The notes under the pieces were generated by a model, which worked only from the letters and a program-made list of their open reading frames with translations, did no database searches and was not told where the DNA came from. A stretch of 64,000 bases of DNA, taken from assembly GCA_029582155.1 (NCBI GenBank), contig CM055911.1, positions 49,994,901 to 50,058,900 of the forward strand, read 5' to 3'. Every line of letters starts with the position of its first letter. Position 1 is the first letter of the stretch. Positions 13,441 through 25,839 of this stretch are shown piece after piece. The translations under genes and the position numbers were made by a program. Source of the stretch: Panopea generosa. Taxonomy: Eukaryota; Mollusca; Bivalvia; Adapedonta; Hiatellidae.

Positions 13441-13860
13441 TATTGCCAATATTAATTAAGTCACTGATTCTATGATTAAAATGACAGCAATAATATATAG
13501 CCCCGTTTTTATACTGCAGCAGTGTATTCGTCATTAGTTCTCCTTTACTGTAGATGCTTTTGATAAGTGGTATTAGGGACAATAAACGATTTTTCTCTTA
13601 TTCCTTGGGATAAAGAACTGCATACGTTCATATGTTGACATCATTGATTTATATAGAATGCTTTATATATAATTCCTTGGTTGATATACATGATTTCTAA
13701 ATAAAGATTTTATTAACTCCCTATGCCATATATTGTTAAATTACTATTTACATGGAATAATATAGAGATCAAATCCTGGTATATTATGATTGTGTGACAG
13801 AGTAACAAAGAGAAACAAACTTTGTATTTACAAAATAAACACATTAACAACAAATTTCAG

Positions 13861-13946
13861 GACTCCACGAAACTGTTGTTAGGTTAACTGATTGTCTATT
13901 AGCCCTCGATGGCATAAAATGACGCTAAAATTCAATCAATTATTTA
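13861..13946 (+). mobile_element. SINE family A, 3' tail only
   Basis: Matches the 3' end of family A elements: ggttaactgattgtctatta, then gccctcgatggcataaaatg and a tail of ttcaatcaat repeats. The head and body are missing. Confidence 0.75.
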
Positions 13947-13949
13947 AAA

Positions 13950-15255
13950 TGTGGATATATTTATATTAGATATGTTTATTTTTTGTAAAACAATATTATA
14001 ATAAACATGCAAACAACTCGCAAATTAATATAAAACACATATCTACAGAGGCTTAAAATTTCTAGCCTTATATTGGTTTAATGTAACATTATGAAACACA
14101 TTGAAGTTTCCAATATTATTGGACCCCTCGCACAAGCAATTTATTTTATTTCATGAGATTGAAATGTTTCCCCTTAAACAATTTTAAGTCACTTTAATTC
14201 ACCAAAAAATGCATCATCATATAATGATTATGATAATGGTAATTACCTCAAAAATATATTATTTAGTTTGGTTCTATCAATAAATATAAATATCACCCAT
14301 TACAGAGGATTAACAAATACTATGTAGTGTTTATTGTTTAAAGTATTATTCTGTGTTTTAGAGCATTTTGATGTATATTGCTAGATAAATCAAAATAGTT
14401 TTATTTGTCAAAATTCCATTAATTCAATAAATTTAAACATGAAAGATTTTTGATAATAGCACGTTTTCTATGGTGTTTCAAAGATCATCAAAACATGGAC
14501 ATCAACGTATAGAGTGATACTCATCTTCAAAGTCAGGAGAATTAAAACATACACATACTCTATTTTTTCCGAAACGAGAGAAGTCAAAACCAGGTAAAAA
14601 CCAAAGTTGATATATCGATCTTCTGATCACCGACCTGGCTATAAATCATATTCACGCCAAACTGCTTATGTTTATATAGCCTCCGGTGGATAAAAGAGAA
14701 AGACAGATAGATTATTTTATTCATTTATTCAGGAGAGCATATGATACAATACAAGCATTTTAACAGAACGTTATATATAAGTATTTGAAAACAACATGAT
14801 AAAAGTCAGCAAAATAGTGAAAAAAAACACAGAATATAATAATTGTAGAATAACAATAGATTGTACAGAATTATAGTAGAAAAAACATGACAGTATTTTA
14901 TCATATTTTTTTATTATAATACATTGCAATAATTTTCAGACCAAACATATTTATCTAGATTATGTTATAACACCTCAAATGTTATATATGCCTTACCGAA
15001 AATAAAATAAAATCGAAACAATTCAATACAAGTGACTAATATACGTTTTATACGTTTGTCTTACCAAAAATCGAAAATGCAAGAAGAAAGGTAACTGGCA
15101 AGCGGGATAGTGGACATAAATGATATGGTGCTACATGGTCAAATTGAACTTAATGTAAAAAAAATATATTACACAAGAAATACATACGAACACGAATTGA
15201 GTTGATTCTCCTGATTTCATGATCATCAGCTGTGAGCCGATAAGTTCGACATGAT
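13950..15255. other. AT-rich intergenic sequence
   Basis: No gene recognised. The stretch near 14715-14790 reads like the end of an interspersed repeat, without proof from a second copy. Confidence 0.4.
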
Positions 15256-15260
15256 CACCT

Positions 15261-15393
15261 TCTTTCCACAAGTAACTGTCAAACTTTCTCACATAACGTT
15301 TTCTTTTAGCATACGTGACTCGAACCAATGACCTTATCGGTAAGAGGTAAGTGATCTTGAAATGTGCCCTAGACCACTCGGCGACGGAGGACC
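15261..15393 (-). mobile_element. SINE-like element with class II tRNA-like head
   Basis: The minus strand reads gccgagtggtctagggc (box A of the tRNA-Leu/Ser type), a long variable region, then ggttcgagtcac (box B). The following body (gagaaagtttgacagttact) recurs in part at 28688-28800. This is a tRNA-Leu/Ser-derived SINE rather than a working tRNA, because the acceptor stem does not close. Confidence 0.6.
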
Positions 15394-16109
15394 CAGTGCT
15401 CCAGATAAGCACTATTTCGGGGTTTTAAGCATTGAAATTTCTGAGTATTCACTGAAATTTAAATAAGAGGTAAAATAAACATTGGTTATTCTCAATTTCA
15501 ATGTTGATTAATTTGTTTTAAATGGCAATTTGATAAGAATGTTTATTTTACCCTTAAAAAGAAGAGTGAGTTTCCTCGATACTCGACAATTAGAAACCCT
15601 CCAGTTTTACACCACGAGCTCTTGCGTAGATTAATGATAGACCCATTCATCAAGAAGCAATGTTTGTGCAGCGCTATTATTGAATAAACTAAAGAAATGA
15701 ATGACAACAGAATCTTGAGTAGAAAATGATATAAATCTGACGATACATCATATTGAACAAATACAAAAGTAAGTACACGACAGACGCAAATTCAACCGAA
15801 TTAATATTGCAATTAAAACAAAAATGCTTTGTACCCAATTTCATTAAAACCATACCTTCAAGGCTGCTTTCATTTAGGTTGGTCTTTACCTGTATGATGA
15901 TACATAGCTTTTATAACGACTGTGTTGTTTAATCATTTTCTTACTAGGATTGAACTGATGCTAAAGTTAAACATAACTATGTATACCGGATCTTATACAT
16001 AATGATCGCATTATTTCAGTGTGTCTGTTCCGTTTGTGTCTATTATAGCACAGCATAAGAATATTTGTTTTAAGTTGTAAGGGGGATGCAAATTTCTAAA
16101 TTTCTTTTT

Positions 16110-16272
16110 CTGCCTGAATTTTTAAATTTCTTTTTTCTGTCTGTCTGTCTGAATTTTAAGATTTCTTGTTCTGTCTGTCTGGTCTGGCTGGCCGGCTGGT
16201 AAACTGATCGTTTGTAAGCCCTCGGTGGCATAGTATGACGCTAAACATTCAATTAGTCATCCAATCAATGGT
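16110..16272 (+). mobile_element. Short ctgt-rich repeat followed by a SINE family A tail
   Basis: A ctgtctgt-rich stretch with duplicated 'gaattttaa(a)tttctt' (16110-16195) leads into a family A 3' end at about 16196-16272, recognised by gccctcggtggcatagtatg and ttcaattagtcatccaatca. Confidence 0.6.
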
Positions 16273-16682
16273 TATACTGAAACGGCTATATTGCATAAAA
16301 TAGTCCACTTGGATTACGACTGGTGCACGTATCACCCCGTATTTCATGACATATTGAAGCACATTAAATATCATTTCATGTCTGCTCATGCACCTTTTGA
16401 GACAGACACCAGTCGTTCGGAAGATTTCGCAAATTTTCGTAAACCGAAGGATGACGATGTCTAACGCTGTGTATGTGCGATTGACACGTCAGTTGGTAGC
16501 AACCGTGATAAAACTAATAACGCATGTCGCCAATGGAAAATTACCGGTACTTATATTGTGAATACATATGAATCAGCTAAATTTTGTTTTGACTTCAAAA
16601 CATTACAAAGGAAATGAAAAAAAAAAGATTGTTTGAAACGATCCAGTTTGTGGCTGCCTGACAACAAACAAACAAACATACC

Positions 16683-16689
16683 TATAAAA
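16683..16689 (+). promoter_or_regulatory. Possible TATA box of the cadherin-like gene
   Basis: TATAAAA lies 100 bases before the start codon at 16789. In AT-rich DNA this is weak evidence; no other promoter element was seen. Confidence 0.25.
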
Positions 16690-16788
16690 TTGGAAGTATT
16701 TGTTGGAAACGGCCACTGCAGATCTCCAACCAAGTCTATCAGTAAGAAAAGTTTGGTATTTGATTGTGGTGTATTTCTATGTTAAGCG

Positions 16789-19700
16789 ATGGCAAACTCC
16801 GAAATTCGAGGACTTTTGGTGGCTTTAACATTTGTAGCGGCATTTAGTAATATATGTAAGTACATTTATTACTTTTTATCCTCTTTGATTATATCATTTT
16901 TAATATAAATTCTGTCGTACATTTTAAACCCTTATTTGTTATTTCTTTAATATATATATGTATATATATATATATTTAAGTTGGCATTTATTGTAATTCT
17001 TTTTATTTTAATTATAGTATTTTCTGTTTGTTTGTTGCTTTTTCTCTCATTTCATTTAATGTCACATTGCCTGCATTTAGTTTAAAACGTAAGAGGGAAA
17101 TACAGCAGGGATAGTATAGATGATGGGTTCTGATATCGGAGTAAATGAATTGAACAAATGAATGATCGGTGTTTTACGGCAAGACGATTCGGTGCATGCG
17201 TAGGTCATTTTGTGCTCTTTGAGCTAATTATAATAGTGATGAACGCAATCACAAATTACGACGATGTTAACTTTTAAAAAAATTAAACATAATGTTAAAA
17301 AACATTAATAATACAAACAGTGCATAAAATAATATCGACAAAAGGTACATTTGCAATATCTTAATAAAAAGCAAACATTCATTTCATAGGCAAAGCTCAC
17401 AAACATTATATTTTCTCAAATAATGTTTTGATATTTCTTTTTTTATTAATAAAGTATTTGTATAAGTCAGTTCTTTGAAAGAAACCTCATAACCAGTGTA
17501 TGCAGTTCATTTCAAAACACATTAAAATAATGACTCATTTTGACAAGTAAAAGGGAATCTTAAATTGCATGTAGTTGTTACGCCAGAAAAGGTGGCAGTT
17601 CCCGATCTTTTGTTGCATTTTTACTTGTGACGAAGTCTTGAATACAGAATTATTGTAAATTGTGTTTACTCATTAGGTCTACTCAACCGGCTGTATCCGT
17701 ATACTGATCAACGTACATCAACCAGCTGTATCCGTATACTGATAAACGTATGTCAATCAGCTGTATCCGTATATTAATAAACGTATATCAACCAGCTGTA
17801 TCCGTATACTGATACATGTATATCAAATGAATAAATTAAAAGATTGTCGAAAAGCTTCATTTGTAAATATGACCTTCCAATACACAGTTTAAAACAAAAA
17901 ATTGAAAATTAAAACATTACAGATGCTCTTAGTTAACATTAAATTAAATTAGAATATAAACATTGTGAAATATAAAGTGTTGCGGGAAAACGTACATAAA
18001 ATGTGCAGAAAATAGTATTTCTGTTTCCATTTTCTCGAGACAAAATGTTTTGAATGATGCAATATAACAAATTACAATTTAACAAAAATGTTTCAAACAG
18101 CTTTCTGTTGTTTTTCAAAATGCCATATTTAATGAATTGTCTTTTTTCAAATTATATTTATTTCTTTATCTATTAATTAATTTATTAATATTCAATCGAA
18201 ATCATATTTTTAAAAAAAAACATTTACTATTATGCTTGTTTTTTCTTATCATAGAGAATTATTCACGGATTTCCTTTTTTTTATTTTTTAATTACATGTT
18301 CTTTATAACATAAAATATTATTGACAAATATTAAAACAGTATCAACATACAATACTGTCATGTATACAAGTACGTCCAGCATTTTCTCAATTAGGTGTCG
18401 GAACACATTGGCATTGTCTTTTAAATAAAATAAAGATAAAATTTAATGCGACATCAACGATTTCGCTGGAATCTATATAATTTATTAGGAGATTTTATTT
18501 TGTCTCAAACGGAAAATAAATTTGATTTTGATATATGAACATATATAAACTCTGGTCAAATTAGCGCGTCACATTAATGGTGCATTTATTAAACTAAGTG
18601 GTGTTGTTTATTTCAAAGAGACATGAAGCCACGTACAGTGACGTTTTAAGGTCTAACTCCACATTTGATTTTTGCTCTTTATTTTATATTAAACAATATC
18701 CCTGATATCAATGGTAAAATCAAATCCACAAACCTTTTAAAGTATTTTGCCCGTAGAAGGAATGTATCCGCTTATCAAAATGCATAATTGTTAGATCTAT
18801 GTTGACCAGCTTGTTTGTTTAGTGACACCCCTGAGAGTTTTCATAAAAAAATACGTCCACAAATACTCTATAATACACCCGTCTGTTAAACTATATTAAA
18901 AGTAATAGTTTAACACCAGTAATGTCTTGTTGCAGTATATGCTATGCAAGCGTCTGCAGCAAGAAATCACAACATGTGCGAACAATTTTAAAAATGTTCC
19001 AAACCAAATCGTTATAATAATGGCGCAATTCTATTGTGAGACATTATTGGTAAACAACAAGTTCCGTTTATTAGTTTAAAGATTCGGTATTACAGTTTTA
19101 GGCTTAATCTTCCTTTCCGTCTACTCGGAGATAATGTTAATGCATTTTTCTTATTTTTAATGCTCATTGTTTTATTTGAATGACATTATTGAATTATTTT
19201 AAACATTTTGAAGGCATTGTCATGTTTGAATTTTGAAAAAAACATTGATACTTGGAAACATATATGAATACATAATTTCTGAAGTCTACTTTCACTATGT
19301 CAATAGCGTACACACTGAACAGAAAAAAAACTCTTATATGACACATGACCCCTAGTATCCCATCATAGCTTGGTAGTGCAGAGGTTGCCAAAGTTTTACT
19401 TCTTTCATTTGGGTCTTTCTATGAATGACAAGCCATCAAACTATTTTTATTTACTATAGAATAAAGAACAAAAATCAATTGTGGGTGTAATATAATGCTC
19501 TATTGATAATCATTAGCTCCGCCTCTCTATCTGTCAGTTAGTAGACTCTCTGCATGTGCCACTTTGATAGCATGTATAGTTAGTTCTTAGTTTTAGCCTT
19601 TAGTAGTAAACATCATATACACACTGCTGACTCTTGTGTTATATCGACGCCCACACAATAAAGAACATTACAGCGGGCTTACACATAAATTAAATGAATT

Positions 19701-22700
19701 GTAACCAAAATGGTGGATCAAATCGAAATTAAATTGGAGTCACGTCATTCTTTTGGTACATTCTAAAATGCAAATTCTATTTTTAGCCAAGCAAGTATTT
19801 AATCTAACTTGGGCGCTTAATTGGTAATCTTGGATTTCCTCGTTATTTTGAAAGGCTTGATCTTAAAATAATTAGTTAACTTGTACTATATTTGTACCAA
19901 GTTCGGTACTTTTCTAAAAACGGCACACTTCTCTCACTATACTGCACCATATTGCTCCACTATTTGGATAATTGAATTGAATTGATTGAATATTTAGTGT
20001 CATTTTTATGCCATCGTAGGCTAATAGACGATCAGTTAACCTAACTATTGTTTCCTGGGATTAACCAGTACTCTAGAACATCCCATCTTTGCAATAACTG
20101 ACAACTTTCCCACTTGAATCAGCGGTGAGAGACGAATGCTAATGAGACACAAAACTGTTTATCGATCAATATGGAGACTGTTGCCGAGCGGGGATTCGAA
20201 CTCCCGACCCCTGGATTGATAGTCAGACGCGTAACCGTTTGATCTAATCGGCCCCGGCTATTATGATAAGCTTGGAGATTCTGAATTCCAATGTATTGTT
20301 TTGCCATTATTGAGTAGACAGCCTTATAAAAATAAGGACTCAGTAAGCATATTTATGCGTGGTTTATTGGAAAACAACGCTGTTTAACAATTTATAAGTT
20401 TGAAAAAATAAACACACCAATTAATCCCTGACATACTACCTTTTAAATCTTTTTCTTTTTCCCCCTACCAGCATGCGCTGTTACTATAACCAATCCTACA
20501 CCCAATGCAATCGATGAAGGGGCAACTTCCGGTGCGGTGGGAACGATAACCGCCACAGGAACCAGCGCCGTCAGTGCTTTCGTTGTGACGTCGCCTACTA
20601 CGAACTTCGAGTTTGCCGATCAGGCTACCGGAGCTTTGAGCGTAAAGAGCACTGCTACACTCGATTATGAAACTGCCACGACACAAGTAATTGTATTTAC
20701 GTAAGTAAATGTGCATTTTTACAATATTGAGACTTATGATTCACACCTTGAATGCACAGGCGGCAGTATCGATTATGGAAAAAATATGCCCCATCCGCCC
20801 ACTTCCAACCTCTTTATTTATTCATTTTTTTATGTGTTTGATATGTTTATATGAATATAATTATGTGAATATGTGCTATTTCAATTTTGAAAATGATACA
20901 GCATAGATATATATAAACAGTCTATATAGATTTTTTTCATTATGTAAACACCTTTGAAGTTCGTTATCTAAACACCGATCTGTATGTTGCTGCCTCGATA
21001 CGGGGCGAATCCACGTGACCTAAGAGCATGGAATGGTGTAAAGACCGGAGGGAAAGTTCCCTCTTCACGTAATATATTTGCAGATAACTTTCTTAATATT
21101 GTATGAAAATTCAGGAAACAAATACGAACGCCGTCTCTGTATGGATATGAACCATCTGCTATATATAGTAGATCAGGAAAAAGTGTTGTAAATGTCTCAA
21201 AAATATCATTATTTTTGGCATGTTAAATAGATAATGGCAATGCGGGGTCAGTGACTACGTAGGCATGGTATATTGAGAAAAAATGTGTTTAATCGATTTT
21301 AAAAATTAAAATAGAAAAACGTAAAATTTCGTTTAAGAATTCAGCTTGTCTCTTTACAGTGCCGCTGACTCCACAGACACTGCCACGGGAACGTTGACGG
21401 TGTCGATCAACGACATAAACGACCATATTCCGGTGCTTGCCACAATAACGTTCTCGGTGGCAGACGGGGCAGTAGCATGTAAGTAACATTTATAAAAAAG
21501 GTAGGGTCATCCAAGGCCGAATGGTCTTAGGCGCCGTTTCAAGATTAAAAACTTTATGTTGGAAAGTTTGCTATTTACTTGCGGAAGGACGGTGGTTCAA
21601 CTCAGATTCATTCTGAAGTCTTCAACAATAAAATTGAATATGCCATATAGAACCTGAAATGTGTCGAAAATGGCATTAAACACGATTAAAAAAATAAAAC
21701 AATACAGGTGTTTAGTGTAGTATCATTCATTTAAGTTACATGTACAGCATGAATGTTTAATTGGTAACATGTACATTTTGCCCGTTACATATGCTTTGCA
21801 TTTTGTTTGTTACATGTATATTATGTACTGTTTGCTCGTAACATGAAACATTTCGTTTAGTTCATTGTAAAGTATCTTGAACGGAAGAGTTAACCCGCCA
21901 TCTGACATTTTGGACTTTAGTTTTGCCTGACATTTAAAATATTTGCTCAAAAAGCACCTAAGAATTATTTTTAAAATATGAACTTGAATAAGAAAAAATA
22001 TTTGGGATAACAATGACCAAGTCTGTATTATTACATTTGACCGTAATTGGAATAATTTCATAATTATTGAAATTGGTCGTCAAATCGGATTTTACTCGAC
22101 ATTCAAATGTGGCGGGTAGGCTGTTCCGTTCAGTATATCACAGCAACGCTACATCTCAATACAATCAAGCGTAGTGAAAGAGTATCGGATTCAATATCGG
22201 AGGATATAGGGTTCGATCCTCCGCCACGGCTATGTGTGGTGTCCTTGAGAAAAACACTTTATCCGCATATGTTTAGCACTGGTTCTTACAAGGAAGACTT
22301 TAAGGGTGATTTGTCTAAGTTGCAAGACCTTATTTCAAAATAACTAAGTTAAAAAAATACAATCCAAACACGGACATACTGTTGCTTCATTGCGTCAAAA
22401 ACGTAAAGTTTCATGACGCTAAAATGTAAAGAACATGTTTCACAATCGATGTAAAATAGGATGTTTGCACACGCTATACATGTTTCTTGTAATTATATTA
22501 CAGCAACCACTGTCGGTACTGTGACAGCTACGGACGCAGACGGGACGGCGGCAAATAATGTAATCAGCGCCTATGCCATAAGTACGTATCATAGTTAGTC
22601 AATTGTAATGAACAGAAAATATTATTATTATTATTATTGGCATGAGTAAAATATCATTTTTATTTCATCGATTGATATTGTCACGAGCAGACATGCCAAT

Positions 22701-24325
22701 GTCAGTGTTCATCAGTGACATTTTATTGATATTTCACCACACTATATAATGATTGACAGCAGTGAAACTACCATTTATTGATATTCTACACTATAACTAT
22801 ATAATGATTGAAAGAAGTGAAATTACCATTTATTGATATCTCACCACACTACCTATATAATAATTGACAGCAGTGAAATTACCATTTATTGATATCTCAC
22901 CACACTATCTTGATAATGATTGACAGCAGTGATATTACCATTCAATAATATCTCACCACACTGTCTATATAATGATTGACAGCAGTGAAATTATCTTTTA
23001 TTGATGTCTCACCACACTATTTATATAATGATTGACAACAGTGAAATTACCATTATTGATATCTTACCACACTGTCTATATAATGATTGACAGCAGTGAA
23101 ATTACCATTAATTGATGTCTCACCACACTATTTATATAATGGTTTACAGCAGTGAAATTACCATTTATAAGTTCTATATTATGATTGACAGCAGTGAAAT
23201 TACCATTTATAAGTTTTATATAATGACTGACAGCAGTGAAATTACCACTCATAAATTATATATAATGACTGACAGCAGTGAAATTACCATTTTTTGATAT
23301 CTCACCACATTATTTATATAATGATTTATAGCAGTGAAATTACAATTCTTAAGTTCTATATTATAAATACTGGTATATAAATTAATGTTAATAATAAAGT
23401 TTCACCTATCACCAAGTAACACTGGGATGGACCTAATTTTCATGGTAAATAACGGTATTCATCGAAATACATTTTTAGCAATTTTAAACATATAATCAAC
23501 CATTCTGTGCTTGACTAGTTGTGTTGGGGGATTAAGGTTTGATCTTCAATCCAAATAAAAAAAAGCAGGACATTCTATGCCTGTTCCACAATACTAGAAG
23601 ATAACGAGCTCCATACAACGTAACTAATCTACAGAACGGACCAAGCTATCTCCCAATTGTGTCCGTTAAATAGCAGTGTTGGGAATGCCACATTTTAGCA
23701 CACTGATTGGTCAGTTGCTTCAACTAAAATTTTGGATGACCCCACAGTTTAGTAAGCGTTCAATTGCTGTGAATTGTGAGACAGGCATATAATTCCCTTT
23801 CATTGAGGGTTAACAGAGCTGATTCGAGAGATACCAGGTTCTTGGACAGACTAGCATCTAACGTTTACCAAACTTTGACAATTTCAAATTTCCCGGAATA
23901 ACTGACCAATCAACGTGCTCAAATCCAATTGCTATGTAACGAATCAAAGCGGGATATTTAGGCTAAACCTGCCACTCAGTGTTAAAATACTACTTATAGT
24001 AAAAGTTTAATCATAAATCGTATCTTTAAAAATGTAACACTGGAACTGGGTATTTTTGCAAATATTATGATATTCAGATTTAAAAGTTTGATGAGTTTTA
24101 ATCCCTCTGTTTGTTCTAGCGTCCATATAAAAACAATACATGGAATGTTCCATTTCAGCCGGCGGTAACACTGACACAATGTTTGCGATCAGCAACACTG
24201 GAGTGATTACCGTGGACACAGGGAAAACCATAAGCGCCGCCACTCTCGGAAGCTACGCACTCGTCGTTACGGCTACCGATAGCGGTATGTATCCAAGCTA
24301 TCCTAATCACATTGTTCTGAAAAGT

Positions 24326-24392
<67 letters not shown>

Positions 24393-24576
24393 TTATGAAG
24401 TATAAAAATGAGACACGACCAAAATTATATAATGTGTAACTGATTTAATTTCAGGCACCACCGCTCTCACCGGAACAGGGACTGTCAACATCTCGGTATC
24501 AGGCGCACCAGTCACTTCCGGCGGCATCGTCTCAGTAGCGGCCATGTTAATGACGATAATTTACCAATTCATTTAG
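16789..24576 (+). CDS. Small secreted two-repeat cadherin-like protein, probably GPI-anchored
   Basis: Six coding exons assemble into 246 codons: 16789-16855, 20472-20700, 21360-21478, 22504-22581, 24159-24284 and 24455-24576. All introns are GT-AG; phases are 1,2,1,1,1. Residues 1-25 form a signal peptide (hydrophobic core LLVALTFVAAFS). Residues 26-123 look like a cadherin repeat with E38, LDYE (86-89), AADS and the linker NDINDHIP (116-123). Residues 124-222 form a second repeat with TATDADG, the FAIS..TGVITV strand pair and ATDS. The C-terminus SGGIVSVAAMLMTIIYQFI has the form of a GPI-attachment signal, with no basic cytoplasmic tail. EC1 lacks a clear DXD and EC2 lacks LDRE, so calcium binding may be partial. 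Known cadherins are usually much longer. A role at the cell surface or in extracellular matrix is inference. The ATG has G at -3 and G at +4. Confidence 0.82.
17683..17826 (+). repeat. 35-bp tandem repeat, four copies
   Basis: Copies start at 17683, 17718, 17753 and 17788, exactly 35 bases apart, each containing cagctgtatccgtatactga with few changes. It lies in intron 1 of the cadherin-like gene. Confidence 0.93.
19972..20258 (-). mobile_element. SINE family A, full length
   Basis: On the minus strand: a tRNA-like head with box A (gattagatcaaacgg) and box B (gagttcgaatcccc), a body with gtctctcaccgctgattcaa, and a tail with atggcataaaaatgaca and ttcaattcaatt. At about 287 bp it matches the copies at 29689 and 42691. 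Confidence 0.85.
20990..21165. repeat. Single-arm copy of a foldback element
   Basis: Shares gcatggaatggtgtaaagac and the later acgccgtctctgtat with the foldback element at 28340-28605. Only one arm and part of the centre are present. It lies in intron 2 of the cadherin-like gene (20701-21359). Confidence 0.55.
21205..21290 (+). repeat. Interspersed repeat, copy 1
   Basis: The stretch tttttggcatgttaaatag, gcggggtcagtga and tatattgagaaaaaatgtg is matched in reverse complement at about 49540-49630, including word order and spacing. The family is unknown. Confidence 0.65.
21505..21705 (+). mobile_element. Degenerate SINE with tRNA-Leu/Ser-like head
   Basis: A box A-like ggccgaatggtcttaggc is followed by a degenerate box B (ggtggttcaactc) and a 3' end of ggcattaaacacgatt plus A-rich tail. 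It lies in intron 3 of the cadherin-like gene. Confidence 0.55.
22169..22365 (+). mobile_element. SINE family B, nearly full length
   Basis: tRNA-like head (gcgtagtgaaagagtatcgg, box B agggttcgatcctcc), then the family B core (cacggctatgtgtggtgtcc, cactttatccgcatatg) and a tail (gtctaagttgcaagacctta). It lies in intron 3 of the cadherin-like gene, 138 bases before exon 4. Confidence 0.8.
22622..22638 (+). repeat. (ATT)n microsatellite
   Basis: Short perfect trinucleotide tract just inside intron 4 of the cadherin-like gene. Confidence 0.9.
22705..23365 (+). repeat. 56-bp tandem array changing to ~45-bp units
   Basis: Units contain gattgacagcagtgaaatta, ccatttattgatatctcacc and acactatctatataat. 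Starts of 'attgacagc' at 22752, 22806, 22863 and 22919 give a period near 56. From about 23150 the middle part is replaced by ataagttctatat and the period falls to about 45 bases, which opens a 61-codon frame by chance. The array is in intron 4 (22582-24158) of the cadherin-like gene. Confidence 0.92.
23575..23845 (-). repeat. ~270-bp interspersed repeat, copy 1
   Basis: Its reverse complement matches 25840-26115 and, in part, 25078-25215: cagcaattgaacgcttacta, then gaccaatca, then tgctatttaacggacacaat. No inverted ends were recognised. A related piece (taactgaccaatcaacgtgc) lies at about 23896 on the + strand. Confidence 0.7.
24329..24387 (+). repeat. (CT)n microsatellite in intron 5
   Basis: A CT tract nearly fills the 170-bp intron between exons 5 and 6 of the cadherin-like gene. 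It starts 45 bases after the donor and ends 67 bases before the acceptor. Confidence 0.97.
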
Positions 24577-24738
24577 ACGAATCACCATGCCCTTTGCGCC
24601 AACAACATTGTAGATTAGATTAGTGATCCCCTAGTGCTTTTACGTAACTCAAATAATGATGAAAATGCATAGCGTTCATAGTACGTTTTAAACATGTTTA
24701 AATGATTTCGTTAATTAAATTGATCAATGTTAAACTTG

Positions 24739-24744
24739 AATAAA
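24739..24744 (+). terminator. Candidate polyadenylation signal of the cadherin-like gene
   Basis: AATAAA lies 163 bases after the stop codon at 24574-24576, a typical 3' UTR distance. AT-rich context keeps confidence moderate. Confidence 0.5.
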
Positions 24745-25077
24745 ATACAAAGAAAATATGATGGAAAAAAATTACTAAGTTTTAATTGGACTTGAACGTT
24801 AAATTTTTGCATTCACATTCTATACACATATAATTTCGTCAAGTTTTATATCTAAAGTTAGATATAGCGAAATGATCCTGTAAAGAACAACACATTTAAA
24901 TATGTTCTGATATAAACATAAAATAAAAGCATCACACTATATAATGTATCAGGACAAACCAATCAAAAAGCTACAATAGAAAAATGGATGCAAATAGGTG
25001 TCCGCCAATAATCTGCGACCCTATAATGATGTCATATGTTTATATTTTTGAGTAAAGTTATTAATATCAAATCCTTA

Positions 25078-25215
25078 GTCCCACAATTCATAGCAGTTCA
25101 ACGCTTACTAAACAGTGACGTTATAAAACTTTCAGTTGAAACAACGTGCTAAAAGTGGCTTTCCCAACATTGCTATTTAACGGACCCAATCGGGAGAGCT
25201 TGGTCCGTACTACAG
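25078..25215 (+). repeat. ~270-bp interspersed repeat, copy 2 (partial)
   Basis: Contains gcagttcaacgcttactaaa, cccaacattgctatttaacg and gggagagcttggtccgt, matching copy 1 in the opposite orientation. Confidence 0.7.
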
Positions 25216-25839
25216 GCTAATGTATCCTATATTCCTTCTACAGGCTTCCAAAAATATACAATATCTCTCTCCGGGGTTTTCTGTTTTCTTTTTCCGCGAG
25301 AAGTCGATATTATAATCCAATTCAACAAAAATGATTCATAAATATAATTATGTTTGTTTCGCAATCCATTTAAAATAATAAAAAAAAATAAACGAAATCA
25401 TATCAATATCTTTCTACAATGAATGATTGGACACGGGGCTCGAGAGTGATTTGCAACAAAGTTGTCACAAAATTTGAAACATTTTATTTATTTCTAGGCC
25501 GAAATGTGACGTCAGATGTGTTTCGTCGGGGTCAGAAAATATATCATATAAACGTTTTATTTTCATTTTGACAATAAAACATATTAAGTTATAAAATGCA
25601 GACACCGGATAAAATTGTGATCGTCATAAAAAAAAATGAATAATGTAATTAACTGGGATATTTGGGGTGTTATGAATTTTGAAATTATCGATTATTTAAA
25701 TACGTGGTCAATCAATCGAATCATAAAAAGTGGTAAATGAACATGTACATGTTCCATAAAATATTAAAAAAGATACATTAAAAATCAATTTATCCCCGTT
25801 TATCCCATCAGGGAATGTTCTTCTTTATACCATTCCCTG

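Larger units (their letters stand above)
16856..20471 (+). other. Intron 1 of the cadherin-like gene
   Basis: Begins gtaagt and ends ttccccctaccag. It holds a TA-rich run near 16952-16976, a four-copy 35-bp tandem repeat (17683-17826) and a minus-strand SINE family A (19972-20258). The remaining sequence is AT-rich with no coding signal. Confidence 0.75.

Noticed and set aside
15131-15412. 93-codon minus-strand frame with SVAEWSRA
   Set aside because: That peptide is the translation of a tRNA-like SINE head (gccgagtggtctagg).
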